The notes: generated from the sequence alone by a model not told the origin. DNA of 54,927 nucleotides from an uncultured Bacteroidales bacterium (GCA_937901185.1 CALCHR010000076.1:1-54927), one strand, 5' to 3'. Shown: positions 29,272 through 37,348, counted from the stretch's first letter. Made by a program: numbers and translations.

Positions 29272-29286
29272 TTAGGTGTTGCTCAT
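29272..29286 (-). other. four-codon leader mini-ORF (MSNT-stop)
   Basis: Directly downstream of the early promoter: AAGGAGGTAA then ATG AGC AAC ACC TAA, with an ideal ribosome binding site, 25 nt before the start of the next gene. May be a leader used in translation control or a relic. Too short to call a gene. Confidence 0.3.
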
Positions 29287-29296
29287 TTACCTCCTT

Positions 29297-29325
29297 ATTA
29301 TATCACGCATATGCGCGCTTGTAAA
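29297..29325 (-). promoter_or_regulatory. strong early promoter with spacer palindrome
   Basis: Minus strand TTTACA, 17 bp, TATAAT. Its spacer contains the palindrome CGCATATGCG, unlike the other early promoters, so a bound regulator is possible. Confidence 0.82.
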
Positions 29326-29353
29326 CCCCGGAATATTGCACAGAAATGCACGA

Positions 29354-30052
29354 TTAAAAAGATACGGTTTCCGACACTGCCGTGCCAATCTTCTGGTTAG
29401 AGGCAGGAGCCGCAGAAACAGGTCGACCACTCGACAGTCTATTGATTGCCCACGTAGCATCGCGATAACTATTGATAGTAGCAAGCTCGATAATCTTCAA
29501 GCGCTTGTTCTTGTCAGGAGTATAGTCGGAAACAGTCCGCTCAAACAACTGAACTACTGCCTTGGTGAATCGACAGTTAGCAGCATCAATCATACCATCA
29601 ATCCAGCGCTCGTAAGCCGCGCGCAGATCTGGGTCAGTCTCGACTAATGCTTTCTTCATAGTAGACTTGATACCAGAAATCTTTGCAGCTCTCTCTTCTT
29701 CCTTGGTTGCCTTAGTTCCCTTACGCAGTTTCTTAGTATCTTCGCCGGTGATAATCTCCACCATATTATTGACACCGATAGCAATGCGGTTAGGGTCATC
29801 CGGGTCTTTAGCTACTGCGCCAAGCTCGATAAGCTTCTCTTCGCACTTCAGCTGCTTCTTGACTGACAAAGTCGTTTCACGCTCGATGTATTCCCGATCC
29901 AAGGTGAAGAACCCTTGTTCATCAGCAGTCTGCTTCTTGACTACCTGTTTCAGGACACTCTGAAGTTCTGCCCAGTATGCTGCAACCTCGAAGCCAGCGA
30001 CCTTGACTAATCGCTTATTGAGTCTAAGCTCATCAAATAAATCCAAATACAT
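29354..30052 (-). CDS. winged-helix-like putative DNA-binding protein
   Basis: 232 aa. N-terminal 90 residues (KVAGFEVAAYWAELQSVLKQ, GFFTLDREYIERETTLSVKK, CEEKLIELGAVAKDPDDP) follow a winged-helix pattern like replisome-organiser N-domains. Linker is Lys-rich (KKLRKGTKATKEEERAAKIS) and a long helical C-terminus follows. No Walker motif. A role in replication start or control is inference; a transcription regulator is as likely. GGAGG before ATG. Confidence 0.5.
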   Translation of the reverse strand: MYLDLFDELRLNKRLVKVAGFEVAAYWAELQSVLKQVVKKQTADEQGFFTLDREYIERETTLSVKKQLKCEEKLIELGAVAKDPDDPNRIAIGVNNMVEIITGEDTKKLRKGTKATKEEERAAKISGIKSTMKKALVETDPDLRAAYERWIDGMIDAANCRFTKAVVQLFERTVSDYTPDKNKRLKIIELATINSYRDATWAINRLSSGRPVSAAPASNQKIGTAVSETVSF

Positions 30053-30091
30053 AATCGTCCTCCGAAGGATTTTTTATCTTATATATAATAC

Positions 30092-30125
30092 AATAAAAGA
30101 GGCTGGCATAAACCAACCTCTTTTA
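30092..30125 (-). terminator. Rho-independent terminator
   Basis: Stem AAAAGAGGCTGG / CCAACCTCTTTT (one T-G pair) with a 6-nt loop; T-rich on the minus strand. Ends the unit of the sigma-like gene. A -10-like TATTAT lies at 30085-30090. Confidence 0.82.
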
Positions 30126-30129
30126 GTTA

Positions 30130-30996
30130 TTAACTTGCATATGTAGCACGAAGCTCAGACAGGGTTCTATCCAAGTAACGATAAAGCTTTTGGTTATTGG
30201 CTTTATCAATTACATCAAGGACAGCAGTAAGTTTCTCATCAGAAATATGATACTTTCTGAGAAATTCTGCTTTGTAAGTATCAGGCAGTTTGCTCACAAT
30301 TTGAATGAGACGATATGCCCAGAACTCACTGCTATGTTCAGTATATCGTACCTGCTCGCCAGACTCATCGGTAGTCTTCACTACCTTCTTGAAGTGACGT
30401 TGAACATCATTGAACGCAATATTGTCAAGCAGAATTGCTTCAATAATCTTGTTCTTATCGATGTAGCTCTGCACCAAAGACATTGCGGCAGAATCTGCGG
30501 TTAAGTCATCCAGACTTTCTTCTGACTCTAAGACATGTCCAATAGTACGAGTCACGCCGTCAGTCTCATCACCGCCAACAGGAGTTTCCAAACTGATACA
30601 GTGATTAACTGCTTTGTGCTTGTCCAGTCTCATGTCATAATACTTCTGCAGTTTGATAGTCTCAATGCACTTGTTAATGCACTGCTGAGCATTCAGGTGC
30701 TTAGTCTCATCTCGCCAGCCTCTGTACTTACAGGCATACTCGATTGCTTCATACAGCCACCAAAAGAAGTCTTCATGTTCCAGGGTAGGTGCAACTGTGT
30801 TCGCATTGTACATTCTATCGATAGTATACCAGAAACGTAGGATGAGCGCGGATATGTAGATATTCTTAAGAGTCTCATCGCCAGCATCTGTTGCGTCGCA
30901 GTATGCATTAGCAAGCTCGTCTATCGAATACTGCTCATAGGGCTTGGCCAACTTCCTTGCGTGGAAGACCAAGTCCTTCTTGGTATCCTGTAACAT
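30130..30996 (-). CDS. putative phage sigma-factor-like protein
   Basis: 288 aa from MLQDTKKDLVFHARKL, ATG 9 nt after GGAGG; an earlier TTG is less likely. NIYISALILRFWYTIDRMYN, EHEDFFWWLYEAIEYACKYR and TKHLNAQQCINKCIETIKLQ resemble the region-2 helices of diverged phage sigma factors; the end (PDTYKAEFLRKYHISDEKLT) could be a region-4 helix-turn-helix. It would redirect host RNA polymerase to later promoters. Similarity is by pattern only. Confidence 0.45.
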   Translation of the reverse strand: MLQDTKKDLVFHARKLAKPYEQYSIDELANAYCDATDAGDETLKNIYISALILRFWYTIDRMYNANTVAPTLEHEDFFWWLYEAIEYACKYRGWRDETKHLNAQQCINKCIETIKLQKYYDMRLDKHKAVNHCISLETPVGGDETDGVTRTIGHVLESEESLDDLTADSAAMSLVQSYIDKNKIIEAILLDNIAFNDVQRHFKKVVKTTDESGEQVRYTEHSSEFWAYRLIQIVSKLPDTYKAEFLRKYHISDEKLTAVLDVIDKANNQKLYRYLDRTLSELRATYAS

Positions 30997-31030
30997 ATGT
31001 AACAACCTCCATATACATTTGTTTATGGAT

Positions 31031-31059
31031 ATTATATCATAATTTTTGGATTTTGTAAA
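31031..31059 (-). promoter_or_regulatory. strong early promoter
   Basis: Minus strand TTTACA, 17 bp, TATAAT, ahead of the sigma-like gene. GTAAACCCCC flank type. Confidence 0.85.
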
Positions 31060-31083
31060 CCCCCAAATTAGACTTTTTTCAAA

Positions 31084-31812
31084 TTATTTTTTCACCATCT
31101 TCACCTTCAGGTCATCGATGAACTCCAGCTTGTAACCGTAGTCAGAACGGTTTGCCAGTCGAAGGAAAGCTTCTGCCAGACTCTGAAGTTTAAAGATTTC
31201 GCCGATGTAAACCAGACCAGCATCTTCGCAGCGGAGAGGGCTGAACTCCAAAAATTCCAGGTCAGCATAGTAGTCTTCGTTGAACTGCTCAACTGCCTTC
31301 TGCATCTCTACCACTTCGAATACTTGCAAAGACAGGTTATTGCAGTAATCTCTCAGCTCATCACAGAGCTTGTCAAAATCCTGTACCAACTTGGTATAGA
31401 AGACGAGCTCAGAACGATTTGCCTTCACAGAACCGTAGTGTTCCTGGCAGTAGCGCTTGTACTCAGCGTAATCCTCGCACTCCAGGATTTCGTCAGGCAG
31501 AACATGATTGCATCTGCCAGCATAGCAGAGAACGAGGTAACCACCAGAGCGGCCGTTAAAGCGAACTTCGTAACCGGGATGGTTATACATCCAATCATAG
31601 ATAATATCGTAGAGGGTCTCATACTCACCTTTGTCCAGAAGACTCTGAGCAACACACCAGTCACCTGTGAGGTTCAGTCGGTAAAGCTTCACGTTGTTGG
31701 CAATGGAACTTACGCGGTTCCAGGAATTCATAATGTAATACTCAAAGTGAGCCTTCAGGAAATTGAACATCTGTTTGTCGTTGGTAATATCAACGCCGGT
31801 TTTGTAAAACAT
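31084..31812 (-). CDS. conserved phage hypothetical protein
   Basis: 242 aa from MFYKTGVDITNDKQMFNFLK, ATG after GGAGGTTACAT. HFEYYIMNSWNRVSSIANNV, GYEVRFNGRSGGYLVLCYAG, and KLVQDFDKLCDELRDYCNNL are well-kept features of a family seen in Clostridia phages; function unknown. Segment GRSGGYLVLC may be a beta core. No active-site motif recognised. Confidence 0.8.
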   Translation of the reverse strand: MFYKTGVDITNDKQMFNFLKAHFEYYIMNSWNRVSSIANNVKLYRLNLTGDWCVAQSLLDKGEYETLYDIIYDWMYNHPGYEVRFNGRSGGYLVLCYAGRCNHVLPDEILECEDYAEYKRYCQEHYGSVKANRSELVFYTKLVQDFDKLCDELRDYCNNLSLQVFEVVEMQKAVEQFNEDYYADLEFLEFSPLRCEDAGLVYIGEIFKLQSLAEAFLRLANRSDYGYKLEFIDDLKVKMVKK

Positions 31813-31825
31813 ATGTAACCTCCTA

Positions 31826-32137
31826 TCAGTCTTGCACGTGAGAGTGGGTAATCTGAATGTAGATTTCCACAGGGCACTCGTCCATAGTATAGTCGATTTC
31901 AAAGTAGTCATCAACGACGGAACCGTAAACCTGAACGTTATGCTTGAAGGATTCCTTATCCTCATCAGACAGGTCCGGGTTATTCAGAATCTCGTCCAGA
32001 AATTCCTGCTTGCAGTCTGCCAGACCTTTCTTTGCATCAGCTTCGGTCAGGTAGATACCGTGTACGCCGGCATATGTATTCACAGAGTTATCATCAACGT
32101 AGGCACCGCGTCCCCAAACAACACTAAAAACTTGCAT
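31826..32137 (-). CDS. hypothetical acidic protein
   Basis: 103 aa: MQVFSVVWGRGAYVDDNSVN, EADAKKGLADCKQEFLDEIL and an acidic middle. GGAGGTTACATACT before ATG. Alpha/beta, no family recognised. Confidence 0.76.
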   Translation of the reverse strand: MQVFSVVWGRGAYVDDNSVNTYAGVHGIYLTEADAKKGLADCKQEFLDEILNNPDLSDEDKESFKHNVQVYGSVVDDYFEIDYTMDECPVEIYIQITHSHVQD

Positions 32138-32151
32138 AGTATGTAACCTCC

Positions 32152-32307
32152 TTAAGGCATCTGTTCAACTTCGAGAATTTGATACTCACAATCGACGCCG
32201 AGGCCGTAGACTCTTTTGCACTCAGCAACAGAAGACATCACACAGGATTGTTTTCTCCATTGCCAGTTAGACATCTCATCGCGGTACTTAAAAGTAATCT
32301 TGTACAT
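32152..32307 (-). CDS. small conserved phage protein (51 aa)
   Basis: Short gene found between neighbours: GGAG, 7 nt, ATG. MYKITFKYRDEMSNWQWRKQ then AECKRVYGLGVDCEYQILEV, a pattern I have seen in small phage proteins. TAA is followed at once by the next gene's AAGGAGG. Function unknown. Confidence 0.7.
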   Translation of the reverse strand: MYKITFKYRDEMSNWQWRKQSCVMSSVAECKRVYGLGVDCEYQILEVEQMP

Positions 32308-32351
32308 GTGAGCTCCTCCACAAATTCACGGGTTGGTTAACTTACATTTAT

Positions 32352-32380
32352 ATTATAGCGTGTGAGGATTGATTTGTAAA
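32352..32380 (-). promoter_or_regulatory. strong early promoter
   Basis: Minus strand TTTACA, 17 bp, TATAAT, then ATAAATGTAAGTTA. Upstream flank TTCTGTGCACTTTGTCAG. Confidence 0.86.
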
Positions 32381-32400
32381 CTGACAAAGTGCACAGAAAT

Positions 32401-32577
32401 TTATTTATGTTTTGTATGTTCTTCATACTCCTCGACAGTAACCTCGTAAACATTGTAATCCGCCGGATTAACAACGTTGAGAACAGGCTGCTCGCAACCT
32501 TGGCTTGGCATGTAAGTAAAGTAAAATTTGTTGTAAGGCCAGACTCTTGCTTTGGCTACATAATATTTAATACCCAT
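32401..32577 (-). CDS. hypothetical protein
   Basis: 58 aa from MGIKYYVAKARVWPYNKFYF, ATG 7 nt after AAGGAG. Beta-rich, with VEEYEEHTKHK at the end. Last gene before the early promoter. No family recognised. Confidence 0.7.
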   Translation of the reverse strand: MGIKYYVAKARVWPYNKFYFTYMPSQGCEQPVLNVVNPADYNVYEVTVEEYEEHTKHK

Positions 32578-32818
32578 TCTGAATCTCCTTGTCAATCACT
32601 TCATACCAGCTCTTGAGACCGGACTCGACAGTAGGAAATACTCGATTGCCGGATTCATACTGAGGCAGAAGCTGAATCAGAACTCTAGGACCGCGGTCTT
32701 CGATAACTACGTAAGGCTTAGCAGACTCGCCGGGATTTAACCATTCAGGCTTGGGTCTTACCAACCAGCCGGACCAGTCTTCATTTTCATTGATGAGGGC
32801 ATCAGTCATGTTTTCCAT
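32567..32818 (-). CDS. hypothetical protein
   Basis: 83 aa: MTDALINENEDWSGWLVRPK, VVIEDRGPRVLIQLLPQYES, and a helix. GGAGGTTTACAT before ATG. Overlaps the next gene by 11 bases. No family recognised. Confidence 0.73.
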   Translation of the reverse strand: MENMTDALINENEDWSGWLVRPKPEWLNPGESAKPYVVIEDRGPRVLIQLLPQYESGNRVFPTVESGLKSWYEVIDKEIQNGY

Positions 32819-32830
32819 ATGTAAACCTCC

Positions 32831-33073
32831 TTAGATTTTGCAGCGGACAGGAATCACTCTAAACGTATCTTCTTTTCGATGCATGGCTTTCAGAATAGAC
32901 ATGTCGCGCAGAGCTTCGTGCTCAAACTCATAACGTTTAGCCAGTCTCTTACGGTAATCGAAGAGAGGTACCGTTCCGGCAATCTCATCACCGGCTTGTC
33001 CGCGGTAATAATACAAGTCCATGTTGTCCAGTCGATTATGACACATCTCAATCGCAAACTTTGTAGTCATCAT
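32831..33073 (-). CDS. hypothetical protein
   Basis: 80 aa from MMTTKFAIEMCHNRLDNMDL, ATG 8 nt after GGAGG. Contains RKRLAKRYEFEHEALRDMSI and basic residues; ends RVIPVRCKI. First gene behind an early promoter. Confidence 0.73.
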   Translation of the reverse strand: MMTTKFAIEMCHNRLDNMDLYYYRGQAGDEIAGTVPLFDYRKRLAKRYEFEHEALRDMSILKAMHRKEDTFRVIPVRCKI

Positions 33074-33111
33074 GTTAGGCACCTCCAGTTCACTTGACGT
33101 CTTACAGGATT

Positions 33112-33140
33112 ATTATAACATATAATTTCTGATTTGTAAA
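33112..33140 (-). promoter_or_regulatory. strong early promoter (highest coordinate of the set)
   Basis: Minus strand TTTACA, 17 bp, TATAAT. Last of the ten early promoters; none with this -35/-10 pair is found above it in the window. Confidence 0.85.
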
Positions 33141-33148
33141 CCCCTATT

Positions 33149-33664
33149 TTAAAAATTTTCCATCGAATCGCAAATAATTTTATTGACGTCCGCCTTGACG
33201 ACCTTATATATAATAGTACACGTGCGCGCACGCGTAGTGGGTTCATAAAAATTAACACGCAAGATTGTACCGACAGGGTACTGCATCTTTAAGACTACCT
33301 GACCTTCTTCAGTAAAGGTGATACTCTCGACATCGACGGATACATCGATGTAGTCCTTGATGTCAACAGTCAGACTCTTGCGGTAGATGACACCAGCGGA
33401 TGCTGCATCATCTCCGACTGCGGTTTCGACTTCGAGAACGAACCGATCGATCGGCGATGCGGCGCTGATCCCATAAGTCAAGATGTCTACTGCAGTCAAG
33501 CTATCAATGAAGGTGACTGCTTCATCAGGATCCTCGACACGTGTCAACAGCTGTTCAGCAACTGCTTCACTATTACCAGCTGTGTATCCAATAGCCCAGA
33601 CCTCGTAAGTAGAAGGTGCCAATTCAAAATCGTCTAATTCATCATTAAGCTCTAGGTTCATCAT
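33149..33664 (-). CDS. hypothetical protein
   Basis: 171 aa. Acidic N-terminus (MMNLELNDELDDFELAPSTY), then GYTAGNSEAVAEQLLTRVED and a beta-rich end. Two adjacent ATG codons; the second sits better behind GGAGGG. A CpG-rich alternating purine-pyrimidine stretch (about 33217-33237) lies within its coding sequence. Confidence 0.75.
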   Translation of the reverse strand: MMNLELNDELDDFELAPSTYEVWAIGYTAGNSEAVAEQLLTRVEDPDEAVTFIDSLTAVDILTYGISAASPIDRFVLEVETAVGDDAASAGVIYRKSLTVDIKDYIDVSVDVESITFTEEGQVVLKMQYPVGTILRVNFYEPTTRARTCTIIYKVVKADVNKIICDSMENF

Positions 33665-33694
33665 AAACCCTCCGAATCTAATTTTCTACTTTAT

Positions 33695-33723
33695 ATTATA
33701 CAATATAAAAATAACGTCAATAA
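33695..33723 (-). promoter_or_regulatory. promoter-like sequence
   Basis: Minus strand TTATTG, 17 bp, TATAAT, overlapping the terminator stem, ahead of the gene at 33664. The -35 is weak. Confidence 0.4.
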
Positions 33724-33767
33724 TTACATACGAAACATTTCTGTTTGTACATAATTATTGACGTTAA
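33706..33767 (-). terminator. terminator with long stem
   Basis: Perfect 15-bp stem TAACGTCAATAATTA / TAATTATTGACGTTA (33712-33726 with 33752-33766) with further pairing inside, followed by TTTTTATATTG on the minus strand. Ends the nrdD-nrdG operon. Confidence 0.82.
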
Positions 33768-33780
33768 TGTATTTTAATAG

Positions 33781-34272
33781 TTAATCAGGAATGACAACCA
33801 CTTGATTTGTTTTTAGAGAAGCTTTAACATCGATGACTCTCTGGTTTGAACTGCCTCTCCAAGGTAAGCTCACATCTCTGAGGCTCTCAACGTAAGGTCC
33901 GTCTACTAATACATCCAAGTAAGGGATGATTGGCAAGTTCTTTACGTCTTCCCATAACCAGCCAGTATAACACCAGATTTTGATTTCAGGATTCTCTTTT
34001 CGAATTCTTTTACAAAGGTCGATACACGCGTCGAGATTATATGGTTCCAGCGGATGTCCGCCAGATAAAGTCAGTCGACTAATCTGAGGACGCTTGAGCT
34101 CCTTCATGATCAGATCTTCTTCGCGTGAAGTAAATGGATTTCCCTCAGCAGGGTTGTGTGCACAGTCATTGTGACATCCGGCACACGCAAGTGAACAACC
34201 TTGACACCAAAGGACAACTCCTAATCCTTTACCATTAGCAATATCGCAAGTCGTAATGTTAGCAAATCTCAT
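33781..34272 (-). CDS. nrdG: anaerobic ribonucleotide reductase activating protein
   Basis: 163 aa radical SAM enzyme that makes the glycyl radical on NrdD. C26-x3-C30-x2-C33 (in CQGCSLACAGC) binds the 4Fe-4S cluster and S-adenosylmethionine; LTLSGGHPLEP is the GGxP-like SAM motif. ATG overlaps the nrdD stop (ATGA), with AGGAG 10 nt before it, so the two are translated together. Full length for the family. Confidence 0.95.
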   Translation of the reverse strand: MRFANITTCDIANGKGLGVVLWCQGCSLACAGCHNDCAHNPAEGNPFTSREEDLIMKELKRPQISRLTLSGGHPLEPYNLDACIDLCKRIRKENPEIKIWCYTGWLWEDVKNLPIIPYLDVLVDGPYVESLRDVSLPWRGSSNQRVIDVKASLKTNQVVVIPD

Positions 34273-36521
34273 AGGGCAGATACTCCTGTATGTTTAACTC
34301 TGTCTTCAGTTTCTGCAATCTTGCCTGCATTGAATGCGGTCTTGTAGTTACCAGTCAAATAACCGGTTACACGGCGCAGCTGCTGAATATTAGTACTGCC
34401 ACAAGTCGGACAGTGGTCATTGAACTCTCCGGTAAATCCACAGTCTAAGCAAGTATCATTAGGAACGTTGATAGCGAAGTAAGGGATGTCCTTATCCATT
34501 GCATAGTTAACAAGTTCCTCAATAGCTTCGACATTGTGTAAGCAGTCACCATCGAGTTCTACGTAAGTGATGCAGCCTGCGGATGAATAGCAAGCCAACT
34601 GACTTTCGATGTCAATCTTCTTGAAAGCATCGAGTTCGTGATAAACAGGAACATGAATTGAATTCGTGAAATACTCTCTGTCTGAAACTTTTGGAATTAC
34701 GCCATACTTTTCGCGGAACTTAATCATAGCGGTCTTGCAAAGGTTTTCTGCAGGAGTATAGTAAACACCAAAGTTGAGAGAGTACTCCTTCTTAAACTCG
34801 GCGCAGCGGTCTTTAAATACCTTCTCAATCTGCTTTGCTAGTCGCATACCCTTAGTAGTAGTGTGGTCGGTGCCAATCAAGATCTGCAGAGTTTCGGCTA
34901 ATCCCAACTGTCCGACTGCGAGAGTACCATGCTTTAGAGCAGAACGAATACCTTCTTCGGGAATGTAACCTGCCATGACATTGTTCTCATACATGAACTT
35001 AGCGGAAGCTGCACTCTGAGAAGCAATCCACTCGAATCTCTCGATAAGCATATCCTTAGCTTCGTGAATCTTCTTGTCTAACAACATTAAGAAGTAATCA
35101 GCCGCATCGAAACCTTCCGCTCCGACAGGTTCAGCTTCTAAACCAGCTTGAATACGCTCATAGCGTTCTTTAGCCTGCATAGCCAAGGTAGGCATGATGA
35201 TAGTAACAGGACAAATGTTACCTCTGCCGTCTTTCATTTGACCTAAACCATTAACATCCCAACCATTAGCGGTTCTACAACCCATAGTTGAGAAGTAGGT
35301 TCTTGGGTCGTTGATGTCGTAACCAGCGTTACCGCTCCAGTCTACGTTCGCGTAATTAGGATACAGTCTCTTACTAGTTGACTTTAAGGCAAGCTTAAAC
35401 AGATCATAGTTCGGATCTCCCTTTGCGCGGTTGACTCCTTTCATGCACTGGAAGATACTACACGGGAAAATAGAGGTTCGATTCAACTTACCAATACCCT
35501 TGATGGAACCTTCGAGTAATGCCTTGATTACCATTCTGCCTTCTTCAGATGTACAGGTACCATAGTTAATGGAAGTGAAAGGTAACTGACAACCGCTACG
35601 AGACTGCAAGGTATTGAGATTATGATACATACCCTCGACAGCCTGCTTCAGTTCTTTCTTAGTCGCCTTGACTGCTTTACGCGTAATGTAACGCTTCATG
35701 AAATTCCACCAGTGTTTACCACGATAGACCTCATCTGTAATTGACCAATTTTCGGGGAACTCAATAATGATGTTGTCTTGCACACCAGGAATGATGTCAC
35801 AAATGTTCTTGTAGTGCTTATAGAAACTCTTACGTACATAAGGCACCATTGTCCAGTCAAGGTGAGTCGCGGATACACCGCCAAACTGCTGCAGTGACTG
35901 TAGCTGGAACAAAACTGCGATTAACTGGAATGCGGTGTTAATACTCTGCGCCGGACGAACATCAGTTTGTCTGGTATTGAAGCCATTCTTAAGTAAGTCA
36001 TCAAAAGGAATGCTTAGACAGTTATGGCTGCCAGTAGCGTAAGCATCCAAATCATGAATATAGATTTCATTATTCATGTGGTTTGCTTTAGCCATAGGAG
36101 ATACAAGATATTCCAGTGCATACTGCTTGGTTACAACCGAACTTGCTTCACCGATTCTGCCTCCGAAAGAAGCTTCGTCTACATTAGCATTCTGGTTCTG
36201 AACATTTCTAGCAGTAAGCTTGTCTGCTACGGCGTTCATCAGTTCACGATACTGACCACGTGCCATCTTGTGTAGATATCGATAGTTAATATATTCTCTA
36301 GCGACATCTTTATGTTTGCTTGCCATCAGTTTGGCTTCGATAAGATTCTGAATTTCATCTACGTCCAGGATTTTATCCATGGCTTCAAGCGAATCAGCAA
36401 TCTTCTCAGCTACTCCTGTGTCATCTGTCTGGCCAGCGGCTTTAAACGCCTTGTCAATGCCAGAAATAATTTTAGTTCTATTAAAGTCGACCTCTCGACC
36501 ATCTCGCTTAATTACCTTCAT
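34269..36521 (-). CDS. nrdD: anaerobic ribonucleoside-triphosphate reductase
   Basis: 750 aa class III enzyme reducing NTPs to dNTPs without oxygen. ATP cone at the N-terminus (MKVIKRDGREVDFNRTKIIS), a large barrel with conserved Cys segments (SRSGCQLPFTSINYGT), a four-Cys zinc site TCLDCGFTGEF and HCPTCGSTN, and the glycyl radical loop RRVTGYLTGN with Gly about 720, near the C-terminus. Start is the ATG behind AAAGGTG; GTG nine bases upstream is less likely. Provides dNTPs for phage DNA in an anaerobic host. Next to nrdG. Confidence 0.97.
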   Translation of the reverse strand: MKVIKRDGREVDFNRTKIISGIDKAFKAAGQTDDTGVAEKIADSLEAMDKILDVDEIQNLIEAKLMASKHKDVAREYINYRYLHKMARGQYRELMNAVADKLTARNVQNQNANVDEASFGGRIGEASSVVTKQYALEYLVSPMAKANHMNNEIYIHDLDAYATGSHNCLSIPFDDLLKNGFNTRQTDVRPAQSINTAFQLIAVLFQLQSLQQFGGVSATHLDWTMVPYVRKSFYKHYKNICDIIPGVQDNIIIEFPENWSITDEVYRGKHWWNFMKRYITRKAVKATKKELKQAVEGMYHNLNTLQSRSGCQLPFTSINYGTCTSEEGRMVIKALLEGSIKGIGKLNRTSIFPCSIFQCMKGVNRAKGDPNYDLFKLALKSTSKRLYPNYANVDWSGNAGYDINDPRTYFSTMGCRTANGWDVNGLGQMKDGRGNICPVTIIMPTLAMQAKERYERIQAGLEAEPVGAEGFDAADYFLMLLDKKIHEAKDMLIERFEWIASQSAASAKFMYENNVMAGYIPEEGIRSALKHGTLAVGQLGLAETLQILIGTDHTTTKGMRLAKQIEKVFKDRCAEFKKEYSLNFGVYYTPAENLCKTAMIKFREKYGVIPKVSDREYFTNSIHVPVYHELDAFKKIDIESQLACYSSAGCITYVELDGDCLHNVEAIEELVNYAMDKDIPYFAINVPNDTCLDCGFTGEFNDHCPTCGSTNIQQLRRVTGYLTGNYKTAFNAGKIAETEDRVKHTGVSAL

Positions 36522-36572
36522 AGCAAGCACCTTTCTCTATTCAAAATAACGTAACAGAATAAAATCCTGTGT

Positions 36573-36585
36573 ATTTAATTTAGCC
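36573..36585 (-). promoter_or_regulatory. recurrent GGCTAAATTAAAT motif
   Basis: In the roughly 190-bp strip ahead of nrdD; minus strand reads GGCTAAATTAAATAC. Same core as at 11821, 39980, 47393 and 49701. A long leader (about 50 nt) follows to the nrdD start. No clear NrdR box. Confidence 0.4.
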
Positions 36586-36603
36586 AATTTTGAGCCTTGA
36601 ATA

Positions 36604-36640
36604 TGAAATAAGGGCAGCGGATTTTTCACCGCTGCCCAGC
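36604..36640 (-). terminator. terminator-like hairpin
   Basis: Perfect 9-bp GC stem GGGCAGCGG / CCGCTGCCC with an 8-nt loop, followed by TTATTTCATATT on the minus strand. U-tract is short. Confidence 0.7.
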
Positions 36641-36682
36641 ATAGTATGGCACAGTATATCGTACCCAACACATTAATCCCGC
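36604..36682 (-). ncRNA. possible short RNA between promoter and terminator
   Basis: A TATAAT (36688-36693) with weak -35 (CAATAA) lies just after a stop codon, and about 75 nt later the GC hairpin ends transcription. Between is GGTAC....GTGCC, a possible 5-bp stem, and a repeated ATACT. It may be only the operon's end and the next operon's start. Low confidence. Confidence 0.25.
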
Positions 36683-36710
36683 ATAATATTATACAACATA
36701 CTGTAGTTAA

Positions 36711-36941
36711 TTATTGCGAAATTTTCTTAAAAAACGAAAAATAAACTCCAACACCGTCGACGTACAAATAATATTTTTCAGAATTGTTTGTTTCTGAAAC
36801 CACGAAGTTTTTAAACTTAAGGTTATTTAAATACAATGCACCGACAGGTTTGTTGTTAATATCTAAAAGCTCTAAGATGGGTGGATTATCCAGGTCAGCA
36901 TATGCGTGAAATAATGTTGTTAGAGAATGCTCTTGTGTCAT
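36711..36941 (-). CDS. hypothetical protein
   Basis: 76 aa: beta-rich (PPILELLDINNKPVGALYLN, YYLYVDGVGVYFSFFKKISQ). GGAGTAATA before ATG. Barrel-like, no family recognised. Confidence 0.74.
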   Translation of the reverse strand: MTQEHSLTTLFHAYADLDNPPILELLDINNKPVGALYLNNLKFKNFVVSETNNSEKYYLYVDGVGVYFSFFKKISQ

Positions 36942-36943
36942 TA

Positions 36944-37348
36944 TTACTCCATACCTCTTCTATCCCAGCATTCTGATAACGGACGATACTTATTAAATAA
37001 CCAAGAGTCTAATAGATTACCGTCTCCAAGATAGGCTTCATATTCGTTAATCATGTCTTCTATCATGGCCAGCTCAATTTCATAGAACTTAACAGTCTGC
37101 AACAAAACATTTCTTACCAGAAGCTGACTTACGTCAGAACATCCATTAAGCACATTCTTACAATGCTGGTCAAGCATAGAGCTCGTATTATATGTTAAAC
37201 TTTCAATCAGCAGCTTTAAAGCATGACGGCTGATCTTGCGACGTCTGTAATCCGTCCAATTTCGGATATACTCAAAAGGTGTATGTCTGCCCGTCTCAGC
37301 TCGCTTGATAATCTCTGTCATGGTTTGCTGCACAAATTCTTTATGCAT
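36944..37348 (-). CDS. hypothetical helical protein
   Basis: 134 aa from MHKEFVQQTMTEIIKRAETG, ATG after GAGG. All helical, with a basic stretch (NWTDYRRRKISRHALKLL), suggesting nucleic-acid or protein binding. Preceded by a roughly 100-nt leader RNA with a CCUCC-bearing hairpin. Confidence 0.75.
   Translation of the reverse strand: MHKEFVQQTMTEIIKRAETGRHTPFEYIRNWTDYRRRKISRHALKLLIESLTYNTSSMLDQHCKNVLNGCSDVSQLLVRNVLLQTVKFYEIELAMIEDMINEYEAYLGDGNLLDSWLFNKYRPLSECWDRRGME

Noticed and set aside
34269..36521. Intron or intein in nrdD
   Set aside because: The frame is continuous at family length with all expected motifs and no splice-block motifs.
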